Assembly (NCBI GenBank): GCA_025965175.1 | Contig: JAOPXL010000213.1 | Span: forward strand, 1 to 62,093 | Length of the DNA stretch: 62,093 nucleotides | Source of the DNA: Aeromicrobium sp. | Lineage (GTDB): Bacteria; Actinomycetota; Actinomycetes; Propionibacteriales; Nocardioidaceae | Direction: 5' to 3' | Shown: positions 37,333 to 47,243 of the stretch, one piece after another | How positions within the stretch are numbered: position 1 is the stretch's first letter | How the letters are laid out: every line of letters starts with the position of its first letter | Notes under the pieces: generated by a model | Told to the model about the DNA's origin: nothing | Databases searched by the model: none | Seen by the model: only the letters and a program-made list of their open reading frames with translations | Program-made: the position numbers and the translations under genes

Positions 37333-37983
37333 ATGACCCTGACCGCGGCAGACCGGACCGTCGCGTTGTCGGCGTTGCTGCGCTCGGGCTCGCAGGCCGA
37401 GCACACCGCCGCGGAGTCGTCGAGCTTCATGTCCGAGCTGCTGGCCGGAGGGGTCGACGAGGCGGGCTACGCGCACTACCTGGGTCTGCTGCGCCGGGTC
37501 TACGAGGCGCTCGAGCAGGTCGCCTGGGAGCTGTCCGACGATCCGATCGCGGCCGCCGTCATCGACCCGGCGATCGAGCGGCTCGCGGCGATCGACGCCG
37601 ATCTCGCCCACTGGGGCCGGACCGACGTCGCGAGCCCGGCGGCGGATGCGTACGTCGCGCGGATCCACGAGACCACTGGCTGGGGCGCGCTGTTCGTCGC
37701 CCATCACTACACGCGCTACCTCGGCGACCTGTCCGGTGGACAGGCGATCGGCCGGATCCTGACCCGTGAGTTCGACCTCGACGGAGCGGGGGTCGCGTTC
37801 TACGATTTCTCGGCCGTGTCGAAGCCCAAGCTCTACAAGGACGCCTACCGTGCCCGGCTCGACGCCCTGGAGCTGGACGATTCCGAGCGGGCGCGGGTCC
37901 TGGCCGAGGTCAAGGACGTCTTCCGCCTCAACGGCGGCCTGTTCGCCGAGCTCACGGGGCACCTGGAGTCGTACCGCCGTTGA
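37333..37983 (+). CDS. Heme oxygenase (biliverdin-producing)
   Basis: This 216-aa protein has the family features: proximal His in SQAEHTAAESSSFM (about 23) and the distal-helix motif YLGDLSGGQAIGRIL (about 131-145) that holds the flexible Gly pair over the heme. It opens heme to biliverdin, CO and iron. It resembles HmuO-type enzymes of actinobacteria. ATG 37333 follows GAGGAG. It probably supplies iron or recycles heme alongside catalase. Confidence 0.92.
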   Translation: MTLTAADRTVALSALLRSGSQAEHTAAESSSFMSELLAGGVDEAGYAHYLGLLRRVYEALEQVAWELSDDPIAAAVIDPAIERLAAIDADLAHWGRTDVASPAADAYVARIHETTGWGALFVAHHYTRYLGDLSGGQAIGRILTREFDLDGAGVAFYDFSAVSKPKLYKDAYRARLDALELDDSERARVLAEVKDVFRLNGGLFAELTGHLESYRR

Positions 37984-37998
37984 GCTCGGCTCGACAGG

Positions 37999-38466
37999 TC
38001 AGCTCACGGAGTCCCGGGTGGTGCGGGCGAGGCGCTGGCGCAGGAACAGGCCGAGGGCGGCCATCGCGGCAGCCAGGGCGATGTGCAGCCAGTTGTCGGC
38101 CGAGTTGACCGGCACGAAGTTCGCCGACGAGTCGTGGTCGACCACGACGCCGTAGATCGTCAGGACGAAATAGATCGCCGCGGCACCCAGGAGGTAGGGC
38201 GGGACGTTGCGGGCCGCGCGTGAGGCTGCGATACCGGCGACGCCGAACAGCAGGTGGACGATGTTGTGCAGGACCGACACCTGGAAGATGCCGAGCAGCT
38301 TGGCCTCGCTGTGGTGGTCGGCGAAGGTCAGCGTGTCGTAGTCGGTCGTGATCCCGGGCACGAATCCGAGGATCCCCACCAGGAGGAACACCACCCCGAC
38401 GGCCAGTCCGATGGTGCGGGCAAGCCGGGCGGTGTCACTGTCGTGATCATGGGATCGAGCAGTCAT
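37999..38466 (-). CDS. DUF4383-type membrane protein
   Basis: This 155-aa protein has four membrane helices and conserved text LLGIFQVSVLHNIVHLLFGV (about 58-77) typical of DUF4383 proteins. Function of the family is unknown. ATG 38466 is used; the frame continues upstream without support. It is convergent with the heme oxygenase. Confidence 0.78.
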   Translation of the reverse strand: MTARSHDHDSDTARLARTIGLAVGVVFLLVGILGFVPGITTDYDTLTFADHHSEAKLLGIFQVSVLHNIVHLLFGVAGIAASRAARNVPPYLLGAAAIYFVLTIYGVVVDHDSSANFVPVNSADNWLHIALAAAMAALGLFLRQRLARTTRDSVS

Positions 38467-38577
38467 GTGATTCCTTGGATCGAGAGGACGTGCTGGAAAG
38501 GGTGCGTACCCGCCTCCCGAACGTTCAAGCGTCACGCTCGGGAGGCGCGGCCTGTGGTCCCGTGGCACCGTGATCCG

Positions 38578-39966
38578 GTGACGACTGACGGACGCCTCGC
38601 CCTCGTGACCGGAGTGACCGGGTACATCGGGGCCCAGCTCGTCCCCCGGCTGCGTGCGGACGGCTGGCGCGTGCGCGTGCTCACTCGCGACGCCGACCGG
38701 CTCCGCGACGCGCCGTGGGCCGACGACGTCGAGGTCGTGGTCGGCGACGCCGCGGAGCGGGCCGTGCTGGACGAGGCCACGTCGGGAGTCGACGCCGCAT
38801 GGTTCCTGATCCACTCGATGAGCGGCGCGCGGGACTACGCGGCCCGTGACCGCGACATCGCGGAGTCGTTCGGCGAGTCCTGCTGGGCGAACGGGGTCTC
38901 CCGGATCGTCTACCTCGGTGGGCTGTACCCCAGTCACGCCAAGCTGTCCCGGCACCTGGTCTCCCGGCGGGAGGTCGGCGACATCCTGCTGTCCTCAGGC
39001 GTGCCCACGACGGTGCTGCAGGCCGGTATCGTCGTCGGTGTCGGCTCGGTGTCGTACGACCTGCTGCGGACGATGGCCGAGGCGCTGCCGGCGCTCGTGG
39101 CGCCGGACTGGATCGACCACCTGGTGCAGCCGATCTCGATCGACGACGCGCTGCACTACCTCATCGCCGCGGCGGACCTGCCCGCCGACGTCAGCCGTGC
39201 CTTCGACATCGGCGGCCCTGACGCCCTGTCCTACCGGGACCTGCTGCACGTCTACGCCGAGGAGGCCGGGCTGCGGCGCCGGCCCATCGTCACGGTGCCG
39301 GTCCTGATGCCACGCGCGACCGCACTCGCGGCGGGAATCGTCGCTCCCGTGCCCACGACCCTGGTCAGTGCGCTGGTCGCGAGCCTCGCGCACGACATGG
39401 TCTGCCGGGAGAACGACATCGCGGAGCACCTGCCCGAGCCGGCCGAGGGGCGCCTGACCTTCCGCGACTCGGTCGCCCGCGCCCTCGAGTCGCCGGACGA
39501 GCCCGGCGACGGACCGGCCGACGTCGAGGACGTACGCACCGTCGACACCTCGCTGCCAGCGGGCGAGCTGTGGCGGGCCGTCGAGGCGATCGGCGGGAGC
39601 AGCGCGGCGTACCCCTTCGCGCCGCTGTGGTGGGCCCGCGGCACGGTCGACCGCGTGCTCGGCGGCCCGGGGTTCGCGATGGGGCGCGAGGACGGCGCAC
39701 TCGACCGGGGTGACCTCGTCGACTTCTGGACCGTCGACCGGGTCGTGCCGGGACGGTCGGTCCGGCTCCGGCCGCGCATGAAGATCCCGGGACGTACGCT
39801 CGTCGACCTCTCGGTCGAGCCCACTGAGGCCGGGTCGCGCCTCGTGATCCGGACGTCGTTCCGTCCGCACGGCGCGATCGGGATGGCGTACTGGTACGGC
39901 TTCCTCCCCGGCCACGTCGTGCTGTTCCAGCGATGGGCCGAGCGACTCGCCAGCAGTGCCCGCTAG
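38578..39966 (+). CDS. NAD(P)-binding epimerase-like protein with DUF2867 domain
   Basis: This 462-aa protein has an N-terminal Rossmann domain (LVTGVTGYIGAQLVPRL, about 8-24) of the NAD(P)H-binding atypical SDR type. A C-terminal SRPBCC/DUF2867-like domain follows (about 315-462; WWARGTVDRVLGGPG ... RPHGAIGMAYWYGFLPGH). It is a common actinobacterial two-domain protein with no proven reaction. GTG 38578 is the best start by homology pattern (VTTDGRLALVTGVTG). Confidence 0.82.
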   Translation: MTTDGRLALVTGVTGYIGAQLVPRLRADGWRVRVLTRDADRLRDAPWADDVEVVVGDAAERAVLDEATSGVDAAWFLIHSMSGARDYAARDRDIAESFGESCWANGVSRIVYLGGLYPSHAKLSRHLVSRREVGDILLSSGVPTTVLQAGIVVGVGSVSYDLLRTMAEALPALVAPDWIDHLVQPISIDDALHYLIAAADLPADVSRAFDIGGPDALSYRDLLHVYAEEAGLRRRPIVTVPVLMPRATALAAGIVAPVPTTLVSALVASLAHDMVCRENDIAEHLPEPAEGRLTFRDSVARALESPDEPGDGPADVEDVRTVDTSLPAGELWRAVEAIGGSSAAYPFAPLWWARGTVDRVLGGPGFAMGREDGALDRGDLVDFWTVDRVVPGRSVRLRPRMKIPGRTLVDLSVEPTEAGSRLVIRTSFRPHGAIGMAYWYGFLPGHVVLFQRWAERLASSAR

Positions 39967-40049
39967 CCAAACCCGCTGCTCGGACAACCTGGTGAGCGGT
40001 GCGCTGGCGTCCACGCGACGGCCGGACCTGGACACTGGCGCATCGGTCC

Positions 40050-40065
40050 GGTCCACACGTGGACC
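40050..40065. terminator. Perfect palindrome between convergent genes
   Basis: GGTCCAC-AC-GTGGACC lies in the 100-bp space between the epimerase-like gene and the AI-2E permease, which converge. It is a likely terminator hairpin, with no T-run. Confidence 0.45.
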
Positions 40066-40068
40066 TGC

Positions 40069-41208
40069 CTAGCCCTCGTCGGCCTCCAGGTCCTCCGCTG
40101 ACCGGGAGTCCCGCTTGGGTGCGAGGACCGAGACCGAGTCATCGATGCGCTCGTTGACGTAGCGCAGGATCTCCGCGACGCTGGCCGCGACCGGAACCGC
40201 GAGGAACGCACCCGTGACGCCGAACAGGCTGCTGCCGGCGGTCACGCTCATCAGGACCACGGCGGGGTGCAGGTTCATGTTCTTGCCCTGCAGCAGCGGC
40301 GACAGGACGTTGCCCTCGAGCTGCTGCACCGCGACGACGATGATCAGCGCGATCAGGGCGTCCTTGGGGTTGTTGGTCACGAGGGTCACGAGTACCGCCA
40401 GGGCGCCGCTGACAAAGGCACCGACAATTGGGATGTACGCCGCGAAGAACGTCACGACCGCCAAGGGGACTGCGAGCGGGGACCCCAGGATCGCGAGCCC
40501 CGCGCCGATGATGATCGCGTCGATCAGGGCGACGACGGTCTGCGTGCGGATGAAGCCGCCGAGGGTGGCCCACACCCGGCCCAGCACCTCGGTCGTGTGC
40601 TCACCGGAGCGGGTACCGCCGATCGAGTTGACCCACGGCAGGAACTTGTGGCCGTCCTTGACGAAGAAGAACGTCAGCATCAGGACGAGCACGAGGTTGA
40701 CGATGATCGACGAGGCCGTGCTGATCGTCGTGAAGACGCCCGAGCTGATCGTCGTGGCGCTCGACTGCAGCTTGTCCTGCAGCGCCGAGATCGCTCCGGT
40801 GATCTGTCCCTCGGACAGGTTGAGGGGCTCCCCGGTGAGCCAGTCGCGGATCTTCTGCAGTCCGTCGGAGGCGCCGGCAGCGACCTCGCCGGCCTGGCCC
40901 GCCACCTGGGGGGTCAGCACCGCGATGACCGCGACGAGGCTCGCGATGAAGCCGATGACGACGACGGCCGCGGCGAGCGCAGAGGGCCAGCCCTTCGTGC
41001 GTAGCCAGGTCGTCGGCGGACCGAGAACCGTCGAGACGATGAGCGCCAGCGAGACGGGGAACAGCACCATCCAGATGTGGCCGATCGCCCAGCCGAGGAC
41101 ATATGCCGCGGCCGCGATCGCCACGACCCGCAGCCCCCATCGCTGGAGCCCACCGAACACCTCGTCGATGACGACGCCACGGTCCCGGATCTTCTGTTGC
41201 TCAGCCAC
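40069..41208 (-). CDS. AI-2E-family transporter (DUF20 permease)
   Basis: This 379-aa protein has eight hydrophobic segments and the conserved C-terminal block QQLEGNVLSPLLQGKNMNLH (about 292-311), the hallmark of AI-2E/PerM/TqsA proteins. Members include autoinducer-2 exporters and Na+/H+ antiporters, so substrate is open. It is the third gene of the minus-strand group MFS - ung - permease, 9 bp after the ung stop. Confidence 0.87.
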   Translation of the reverse strand: MAEQQKIRDRGVVIDEVFGGLQRWGLRVVAIAAAAYVLGWAIGHIWMVLFPVSLALIVSTVLGPPTTWLRTKGWPSALAAAVVVIGFIASLVAVIAVLTPQVAGQAGEVAAGASDGLQKIRDWLTGEPLNLSEGQITGAISALQDKLQSSATTISSGVFTTISTASSIIVNLVLVLMLTFFFVKDGHKFLPWVNSIGGTRSGEHTTEVLGRVWATLGGFIRTQTVVALIDAIIIGAGLAILGSPLAVPLAVVTFFAAYIPIVGAFVSGALAVLVTLVTNNPKDALIALIIVVAVQQLEGNVLSPLLQGKNMNLHPAVVLMSVTAGSSLFGVTGAFLAVPVAASVAEILRYVNERIDDSVSVLAPKRDSRSAEDLEADEG

Positions 41209-41217
41209 CCGCCCAGC

Positions 41218-41898
41218 CTAGTCGCCGAGAGCCCAGTCCACCGGTGACGACCCCTGCGCCAAGAGCAGCTCGTTGGTCCGGCTGAACGGCCGGGAGCCGA
41301 AGAAGCCGCGCGATGCCGACAACGGGCTGGGGTGCACCGACTCGATCGTGGGCACGTCGCCGAGCATCGGCCGCAGGCCCTGGGCGTCCCGGCCCCACAG
41401 GATCGCGACCAGCGGGCCGCCCCGCGTGACGAGCGCCCGGATGGCCTGCTCCGTGACGGCCTCCCACCCCTTGCGGCGGTGGCTGGCGGCCGCGCCCGGG
41501 CGGACCGTCAGGACCCGGTTGAGCAGCAGCACGCCCTGCTGCGACCACGGGGTGAGGTCGCCGGACGCCGCCGGCGCGAGGCCCAGGTCGTCCTGCAGCT
41601 CCCTGAAGATGTTGACCAGGCTGCGCGGCAGCGGCCGGACGTCGGGGGCCACGGAGAACGACAGTCCCACGGGGTGGCCCGGGGTCGGATAGGGGTCCTG
41701 GCCCGTGATGAGCACCCGCACGTCGGCCATCGGCTCGGCGAACGCGCGCAGGACCAGGTCACCTTCGGGCAGGTACGGCCGCCCGGCTGCAACCTCGTCA
41801 CGGAGGAACTGGCCCATCGCCGCGATGTCGTCCGCGACCGGCCGCAGGGCCTCGGCCCAGTCGGGGGCCATCAGCTCGGACAGGTCACGTGCCCTCAC
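41218..41898 (-). CDS. ung: Uracil-DNA glycosylase, family 1
   Basis: This 226-aa protein has the water-activating loop [18 protein letters not shown] and the C-terminal [14 protein letters not shown] leucine-loop motif of Ung. It excises uracil from DNA. The GTG at 41898 overlaps the stop of the upstream MFS gene (GTGA); an internal ATG ten codons later is an alternative. Catalytic Asp and His are present and length is standard. Confidence 0.95.
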   Translation of the reverse strand: MRARDLSELMAPDWAEALRPVADDIAAMGQFLRDEVAAGRPYLPEGDLVLRAFAEPMADVRVLITGQDPYPTPGHPVGLSFSVAPDVRPLPRSLVNIFRELQDDLGLAPAASGDLTPWSQQGVLLLNRVLTVRPGAAASHRRKGWEAVTEQAIRALVTRGGPLVAILWGRDAQGLRPMLGDVPTIESVHPSPLSASRGFFGSRPFSRTNELLLAQGSSPVDWALGD

Positions 41899-43040
41899 GC
41901 GGGCTCCTTGGCGCGGAGCGCCGACGGGGCCAGCAGGCCGGCGAGCAGGCAGCCGACGATCGGCACGGCGAAGGCCGTCGTCAGGGAGACCCAGTGGGTC
42001 AGCAGGCCGATGATCGACGGCCCGGCGAGCAGGCCGAGGTAGCCCATGCCGGTGACCCGGGCGAGGTACGTGCCCGACGCCGACTCGTCGACGTTGCCGG
42101 CGGCGCTGAAGAACTGCGGCACGCAGCCGGCCAAACCGACGCCGAACACTGCCCAGGCGATGATCGCCACCGCGGCACTGGGGGCGAGCGCCGCGCCGAG
42201 CAGTCCCGCGGCGCCGAGCAGGGCGGCCCGTCCGACGTACACCGCCGGACCCCACGCCGCGACGACCCGGTCGGCGAACAGGCGCACGATCGTCATCGTG
42301 ATCGAGAACGCGCCGTAGGCGAACGCTGCGACGGTCTCGCTCGAGCCGAGCGAGTCGCGCAGATGGACCGTGCTCCAGTCGTAGGCGACGCCCTCGCCGA
42401 GGAGCAGCGCGAATGCGAGCAGGCCCAGCAGGAGGACGCGCGACGTCCACGATGCCCGGGTCCGCGGCCCGGCGTCCTCGACCGGGGCGGGCGCCGGCAC
42501 GAACGACGTGCGCAGCGCGAGCGCGATGAGCAGACCCACGACGGCGGCCACGCTGAGGCTGATCCGGACGTCGACGTCCAGCGCGATGAGACCGCCACCC
42601 AGCACCGCGGCCAGGAGTCCCCCGAGGGAGAAGAAGGCGTGGAATGCGGCCATGATCGGTCGGCCGTACGCGCGTTCGACGACGACCGCCTGCGCGTTCT
42701 GGGCGACGTCGACGATGCCGTTGAAGAAGCCGACGACGGCCAGCACCAGGACGAGCTGCATCCCGCTCGTGGCGAAGGCCGGTCCCGGGATCGTGAGGGC
42801 CAGGGCACTCGCGGCGACCGTCACGACGGGGCGGCTGCCCCACCGGTCGATCGCGCGGCCGGCGAGCTGCATCCCGACCCACGCAGCCCCGCCGAGGACC
42901 AGCAGGATCAGCCCCAGCTCGGCCTGGTCGATGCCGGTCCGGTCCTTGATCGTGGGGATGTTGACGATCCACATGCCGAGGATGAACCCGTTGAGGGCGA
43001 ACACGGCGAAGGTCGCGAGTCTGGCTCTCGTGGGCGGCAC
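41895..43040 (-). CDS. MFS transporter 1
   Basis: This 381-aa protein has about 12 hydrophobic helices and a typical MFS fold, with the [12 protein letters not shown] loop after helix 2. It resembles small actinobacterial efflux permeases of the YbjJ/FucP-like branch. Its stop overlaps the ung start. Substrate unknown. Confidence 0.85.
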   Translation of the reverse strand: MPPTRARLATFAVFALNGFILGMWIVNIPTIKDRTGIDQAELGLILLVLGGAAWVGMQLAGRAIDRWGSRPVVTVAASALALTIPGPAFATSGMQLVLVLAVVGFFNGIVDVAQNAQAVVVERAYGRPIMAAFHAFFSLGGLLAAVLGGGLIALDVDVRISLSVAAVVGLLIALALRTSFVPAPAPVEDAGPRTRASWTSRVLLLGLLAFALLLGEGVAYDWSTVHLRDSLGSSETVAAFAYGAFSITMTIVRLFADRVVAAWGPAVYVGRAALLGAAGLLGAALAPSAAVAIIAWAVFGVGLAGCVPQFFSAAGNVDESASGTYLARVTGMGYLGLLAGPSIIGLLTHWVSLTTAFAVPIVGCLLAGLLAPSALRAKEPA

Positions 43041-43100
43041 ACGACGAGCCTAATCGGGGTGGCCAGGACACCGTGTCACGACCGGTAAGATGATCCGGCT

Positions 43101-44321
43101 GTGTCAGCCATCGCCGCCTACCGCGCGCTTCTGCGGATCGTCGGGCCCGCCTACATCCTCGTAGCCTTCCTCGGGCGGATTCCGCTCGCCATGAGCCAGC
43201 TCGGCGTCCTGGTCCTGGTCAGCACGACGACCAACAGCTACGGCGTCGGCGGTGCGGCGGCCGGCATCCTCGCCATCGCGAACGCGATCGGCTCGCCGAT
43301 CTTCGGGTCCCTGTCGGACCGGATCGGCCAGCGTCCCGTCGTGCTGGCCCAATCCCTCGTCGGTGCGCTGGGCCTGGCCGGGATCGTCCTCGTGACCGAC
43401 CCGGACGCTTCCCAGGGGCTGATCTTCGCGGCGGCGGCGATCACGGGCTTCGCGATGCCGCAGGTCGGCCCGCTCGCACGCGTCCGCTGGCGGCCGATCA
43501 CCCGCGACAAGGGTGACCAGCGTCGACTCGTCGACGCCGCATTCTCCTACGAGGGTGCCGCCGACGAGGCGTCGTTCGTCCTCGGCCCCGCGACGATCGG
43601 GCTCCTGGCGATCGTCGCCGAGCCGGCCGGGGCGCTGCTGGCCGCGGCGGCCCTGCTGGCGGTGTTCGGCTCGTGGTTCGCGATCCACCCCACCTCGGCG
43701 CTCGTCGCGCGGCGGTCGTCGAGCGGCGGCGCTGGCAGCCAGCCGCTGTGGACCGGTGTCTTCGTCGTCCTCGTGCTGGCGCAGCTCAGCATCGGCATGA
43801 TCTTCGGCAGCGTCCAGACCGGCACAACGGTGCTGGCGACCGCCGAAGGGCAGGCCGGGCTCGCCGGGCTGATCCACGCCGTGCTCGGCATCGGCAGCGT
43901 CATCGCCGGGCTTGCGGTGACGGGCCTGCCCGAGCGTGTCCTGTACGCCACCCGGATGGCGGTGGCCGCGATCGGCCTGCTCGTGCTGGCCTCGCCGCTG
44001 CTCCTGGTCGACGCGTTGCCGTCCCTGATCGCGGTCATCGGGCTGCTGGGCTTCGCGGTGGCGCCCTACATGATCAGCAACTTCGCCCTGGCCGGGATCC
44101 TGGTCCCGGTCCACCGGGTCAGTGCCGCCATGACGATGCTGGCCGGGGCGACGGGCATCGGCTACGCGCTGGGCGCGGCGCTGGCCGGCCGGCTCGCCGA
44201 CGCCAGCGGGCACACCGCGGCGTTCGCCGTGACAGTCGCCGCGGCAGCCTTCGCGGTGCTGATCGCGCTGTCGGCCAACCGCGCCCTTCGCGAGGCCGTC
44301 CCGGTCGACCAGGGCTACTGA
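43101..44321 (+). CDS. MFS transporter 2
   Basis: This 406-aa protein has about 12 membrane helices and the MFS loop [13 protein letters not shown] (about 73-85). The GTG at 43101 lies nine bases after TAAGAT (43086-43091), a likely -10, so the leader is very short or absent. It is divergent from MFS transporter 1 with a ~60-bp gap. Substrate unknown; sugar-efflux or drug-efflux-like. Confidence 0.85.
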   Translation: MSAIAAYRALLRIVGPAYILVAFLGRIPLAMSQLGVLVLVSTTTNSYGVGGAAAGILAIANAIGSPIFGSLSDRIGQRPVVLAQSLVGALGLAGIVLVTDPDASQGLIFAAAAITGFAMPQVGPLARVRWRPITRDKGDQRRLVDAAFSYEGAADEASFVLGPATIGLLAIVAEPAGALLAAAALLAVFGSWFAIHPTSALVARRSSSGGAGSQPLWTGVFVVLVLAQLSIGMIFGSVQTGTTVLATAEGQAGLAGLIHAVLGIGSVIAGLAVTGLPERVLYATRMAVAAIGLLVLASPLLLVDALPSLIAVIGLLGFAVAPYMISNFALAGILVPVHRVSAAMTMLAGATGIGYALGAALAGRLADASGHTAAFAVTVAAAAFAVLIALSANRALREAVPVDQGY

Positions 44322-44338
44322 CTCCAGGCCCCCGAGTT

Positions 44339-44423
44339 GGCGGTGCATGAGTCGCCCTAACCACGGGGTGTAAGGCGACTGGTGCACCGCCCTCGCGGGG
44401 TGAAGGGCGACTGGCGCACCGCC
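44339..44423. repeat. Palindromic intergenic repeat, copy B (one inverted plus two direct units)
   Basis: The unit GGCGGTGCATGAGTCGCCCT (44339-44358) is followed by two inverted units, AGGCGACTGGTGCACCGCC (44373-44391) and AGGGCGACTGGCGCACCGCC (44404-44423). It fills the space between convergent genes. Copy C at 54751 has the same one-plus-two arrangement. Confidence 0.75.
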
Positions 44424-44430
44424 TCCGGGG

Positions 44431-45540
44431 TCAGAGGGCGCTGAGCGGGGTGACCTCGAGGTCGAGGGCCTCGCCGACGGGGCCGTTGACGAGGTGCCCG
44501 GCGTGGGTGCTGAGCCCGCCGGCCAGGGCGGCGTCATCAGTCACGGCCTGGCGCCAGCCCTTGTTGGCGAGCGCCACGGCGTAGGGCAGCGTCACATTGG
44601 TCAGGGCGTACGTGGAGGTGCGCGGCACGGCGCCGGGCATGTTGGCGACGCAGTAGAAGATCGAGTCGTGGACCGCGAACGTCGGGTCGTCGTGGGTCGT
44701 GGCCCGGGAGCTCTCGAAGCAGCCGCCCTGGTCGATCGCGATGTCCACAAGGACCGAGCCGGGGCGCATCTGCGCGACGAGGTCGTCGCTGACCAGCTTG
44801 GGGGCCTTGGCGCCGGGCACCAGGACGGCACCGATCACCAGGTCTGCCTCCCGGACGGCCTTCTCGACCGCGAACGCGCTCGAGGCGACGGTCGTGATCA
44901 TGCCCTGGAACCGGGCGTCGACCTGACGCAGCTTGGACACGTCGAGGTCGAGGATCTCGACCCGGGCACCCATCCCACGGGCGACCTCGGCGGCGTTGAC
45001 GCCCGAGACGCCGGCCCCGATCACGACGACGTCGGCGGGATAGACGCCCGGCACGCCGCCCGGCAGCACGCCCCGGCCGCCGTTGCTGGCCATGAGGTGC
45101 TGGAAGCCGACCTGCGGCGCGAGCCGTCCGGCGACCTCCGACATCGGCGCCAGCAGCGGCAGAGAGCGGTCGGGCAGCTGGACCGTCTCGTACGCGATCT
45201 AGGTTGACCCGGAGGCCAGCAGCGCGTCGGTGCACGGCCGGTTCGCGGCGAGGTGAAGGTACGTGAAGAGGGTCTGACCCTTCCGCATGCGGCCGTCCTC
45301 CTCGGCGATCGGCTCCTTGACCTTGAGCACAAGCTCCGCGGACGACCAGACGACGTCGGCGGTGTCGAGGATCTTGGCGCCTGCGGCGACGTACTCCCCG
45401 TCCGTGATCGAGGAGCCGAGCCCGGCGCCCTGCTCGATCACCACGTCGTGGCCGTGGCGGACCAGCTCGTGCACGCCGGCGGGCGTGATCGCGACCCGGT
45501 ATTCGTGGTTCTTGATCTCGCGGGGGACACCGACCAGCAT
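44431..45540 (-). pseudogene. ald: Alanine dehydrogenase interrupted by an in-frame TAG
   Basis: Residues 1-113 ([20 protein letters not shown] ...) and the rest (IAYETVQLPD ... VVVIGAGVSGVN, the NAD motif; GAVLVPGAKAPKLV; DIAIDQGGCFE) together form one full-length alanine dehydrogenase of 369 codons with no frameshift. Codon 114 (45199-45201) is TAG in SGST*IAYETV, where relatives have Ser or Ala; TCG to TAG needs one change. The enzyme converts L-alanine to pyruvate and ammonia with NAD. ATG 45540 has AGGAG upstream. Either the gene is dead or recently mutated, or this is a sequence error. Its regulator is intact. Confidence 0.9.
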
Positions 45541-45675
45541 GAGCTGCTCCTTCGATGGGGACTTCGTTCTCCCATCGTGAAGGTTCTGCAGGATTCTCGG
45601 CAACAGCGCGAAGAAGATTCTGTAAACTCCTGATATCCAGTCATTTAGGCTGAATTCACGAGGAGGTAGACGGTC

Positions 45676-46143
45676 ATGGCGAAGGATGTTCGTGAGCTGG
45701 ACGACATCGACGCGCGGATCGTCGCGACGCTCCGCCGGGAGGGCCGCCTGCCCAACAACGCGCTGGCCGACAAGGTCGGCGTCGCGGCGTCGACGTGCCT
45801 CACCCGGTTGCGCGCCCTCGTCGACCGCGGGGTCATCGCGGGCTTCCACGCCGAGGTCGATCCCGCGTGGTTCGGCCGGCCCATCCAGGCCATGATCGCG
45901 GTGCGTCTGAGGAGCGACGCGCGAGCCTCGATCAACGAGTTCTCCGACCGGCTGGCCGCGATGACCGAGGTGCTCAACGTCTACTTCCTGGCCGGCGCCG
46001 ACGACTTCCACGTGCACGTCGCCGCCAAGGACCCCGACGACCTGCGGGCGTTCGTGGTCGACAACCTGAGCTCGGCGCCGGAGGTCGCGCTGACCGAGAC
46101 CAACCTGATCTTCGAGCACAAGCGGGGCCGGCTGGCCGACTGA
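45676..46143 (+). CDS. Lrp/AsnC-family regulator (AldR-like)
   Basis: This 155-aa protein has an N-terminal helix-turn-helix ([20 protein letters not shown] ... [16 protein letters not shown]) and a C-terminal RAM/ACT-like domain. It is divergent from ald, which in mycobacteria is controlled by the Lrp-type AldR, so it very likely regulates ald. Start has GAGGAGG. The 135-bp intergenic region is the expected binding site. Confidence 0.9.
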   Translation: MAKDVRELDDIDARIVATLRREGRLPNNALADKVGVAASTCLTRLRALVDRGVIAGFHAEVDPAWFGRPIQAMIAVRLRSDARASINEFSDRLAAMTEVLNVYFLAGADDFHVHVAAKDPDDLRAFVVDNLSSAPEVALTETNLIFEHKRGRLAD

Positions 46144-46164
46144 CGGCCGGCGTCCCGGTGAGGG

Positions 46165-47205
46165 TCAGTCCGTGAGCTCGATGTCCTTGAACCACGAGTC
46201 GGTCGCGTAGTCGGTCGTCCAGCCCAGCGCGAGGTAGAGCTGGTCGGCCTTGGTGGGGGAGTCGGCGTCGACCTCGAGGCCGACCCGGTCCCGTCCACGT
46301 TGCGCCGCGTCGGCGATGACGGTACCGAGCAGCGACTTGGCGACGCCACGGCCGCGGGCGACCCGGTTGACGCCGATGTACTCGACGTACGACCCCTCGA
46401 CGCCGCCCTCGGGTGCCGACGCGACCGACACGACCAGGGCGCCGGCGGCGACGGGCTCGCCGCCGTCCTCGGGCTCCACGTACGCGAGCCACCAGTGGTC
46501 CCAGCTGTGGCCCGGGTCCTCCCGGAGCCGTTGGACGAACTCGGGGAAGCTCTCGCGGTAGGAGTTGAAGTGGTCCTCGAAGGACTCCTCCAGCATCTGG
46601 TGCACGACCTGCAGGTCCGCCGCGACGGGCAGGCCGTTCTCGTGCCGCTGGACGGGGCGCACCGTGACTCCCGCGCGTGGAGTCAGGCCGGCGTCCTCCG
46701 CCGTGACGGGACGGTTCATGTGCAGCCACGTGCGGCGCTTGGCGTAGCCGGCTCGCTTGAGCCAGCCGGCCTGCCGGACGTCTTCGGCGAACGGGCTCTC
46801 GTCGAGCCGGGTCGTGGTCACGCCGCGCATCCGCGCCATCGCGATCGCGATCTCCTCGGCCCAGGCGTAGAACGCGTCGGCGATGTCGTCCACCTCGGCG
46901 ACGTCCCGGTCGAAGTAGCCCCAGATGAGCGCGCGCCCGGCAGCGCGGTCGTGCACCGTGATCCAAGCGCGGGGCACGTCGTCGTCGCCGACCGCCACGA
47001 CCTGGCGCCGGGTCCACGACGCCTGGCCTGCGACCTCCGACTCGATGCCGGCCGGGTCGACGTGCGCCTCACCCGTCCCCTGGAGCTCGTCCAGGTGCCG
47101 CAGCGCGATCAGCGCGTCGATGTCGGCGTAGGCGGGGACGCGTGCACGCCATGGTCCGGGAAGGGTGGGCAGGTCCTGGCTTGCGTCAGTCGTCGTGTCG
47201 GTCAT
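46165..47205 (-). CDS. GNAT-family N-acetyltransferase, two-domain
   Basis: This 346-aa protein has a C-terminal GNAT fold with the acetyl-CoA loop RVARGRGVAKSLLGTVIADA (about 275-294) and a divergent N-terminal GNAT-like half, the layout of mycothiol-synthase-like tandem acetyltransferases. Start at ATG 47205 is chosen because the upstream extension is unlike protein. Substrate unknown. Confidence 0.8.
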   Translation of the reverse strand: MTDTTTDASQDLPTLPGPWRARVPAYADIDALIALRHLDELQGTGEAHVDPAGIESEVAGQASWTRRQVVAVGDDDVPRAWITVHDRAAGRALIWGYFDRDVAEVDDIADAFYAWAEEIAIAMARMRGVTTTRLDESPFAEDVRQAGWLKRAGYAKRRTWLHMNRPVTAEDAGLTPRAGVTVRPVQRHENGLPVAADLQVVHQMLEESFEDHFNSYRESFPEFVQRLREDPGHSWDHWWLAYVEPEDGGEPVAAGALVVSVASAPEGGVEGSYVEYIGVNRVARGRGVAKSLLGTVIADAAQRGRDRVGLEVDADSPTKADQLYLALGWTTDYATDSWFKDIELTD

Positions 47206-47243
47206 CAGGGACCATTGTGGCGGACCGGGCGCTGCGGCGTCGA

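Noticed and set aside
45199-45201. Programmed readthrough or recoding of TAG in ald
   Set aside because: No pyrrolysine machinery or readthrough context seen, the codon lies in a normal conserved segment, and Sec uses TGA.
44431-45540. Two separate genes (a short N-terminal alanine dehydrogenase domain and a second dehydrogenase)
   Set aside because: Both halves are in the same frame and join across one TAG into a standard-length enzyme; no ribosome site starts the second half.
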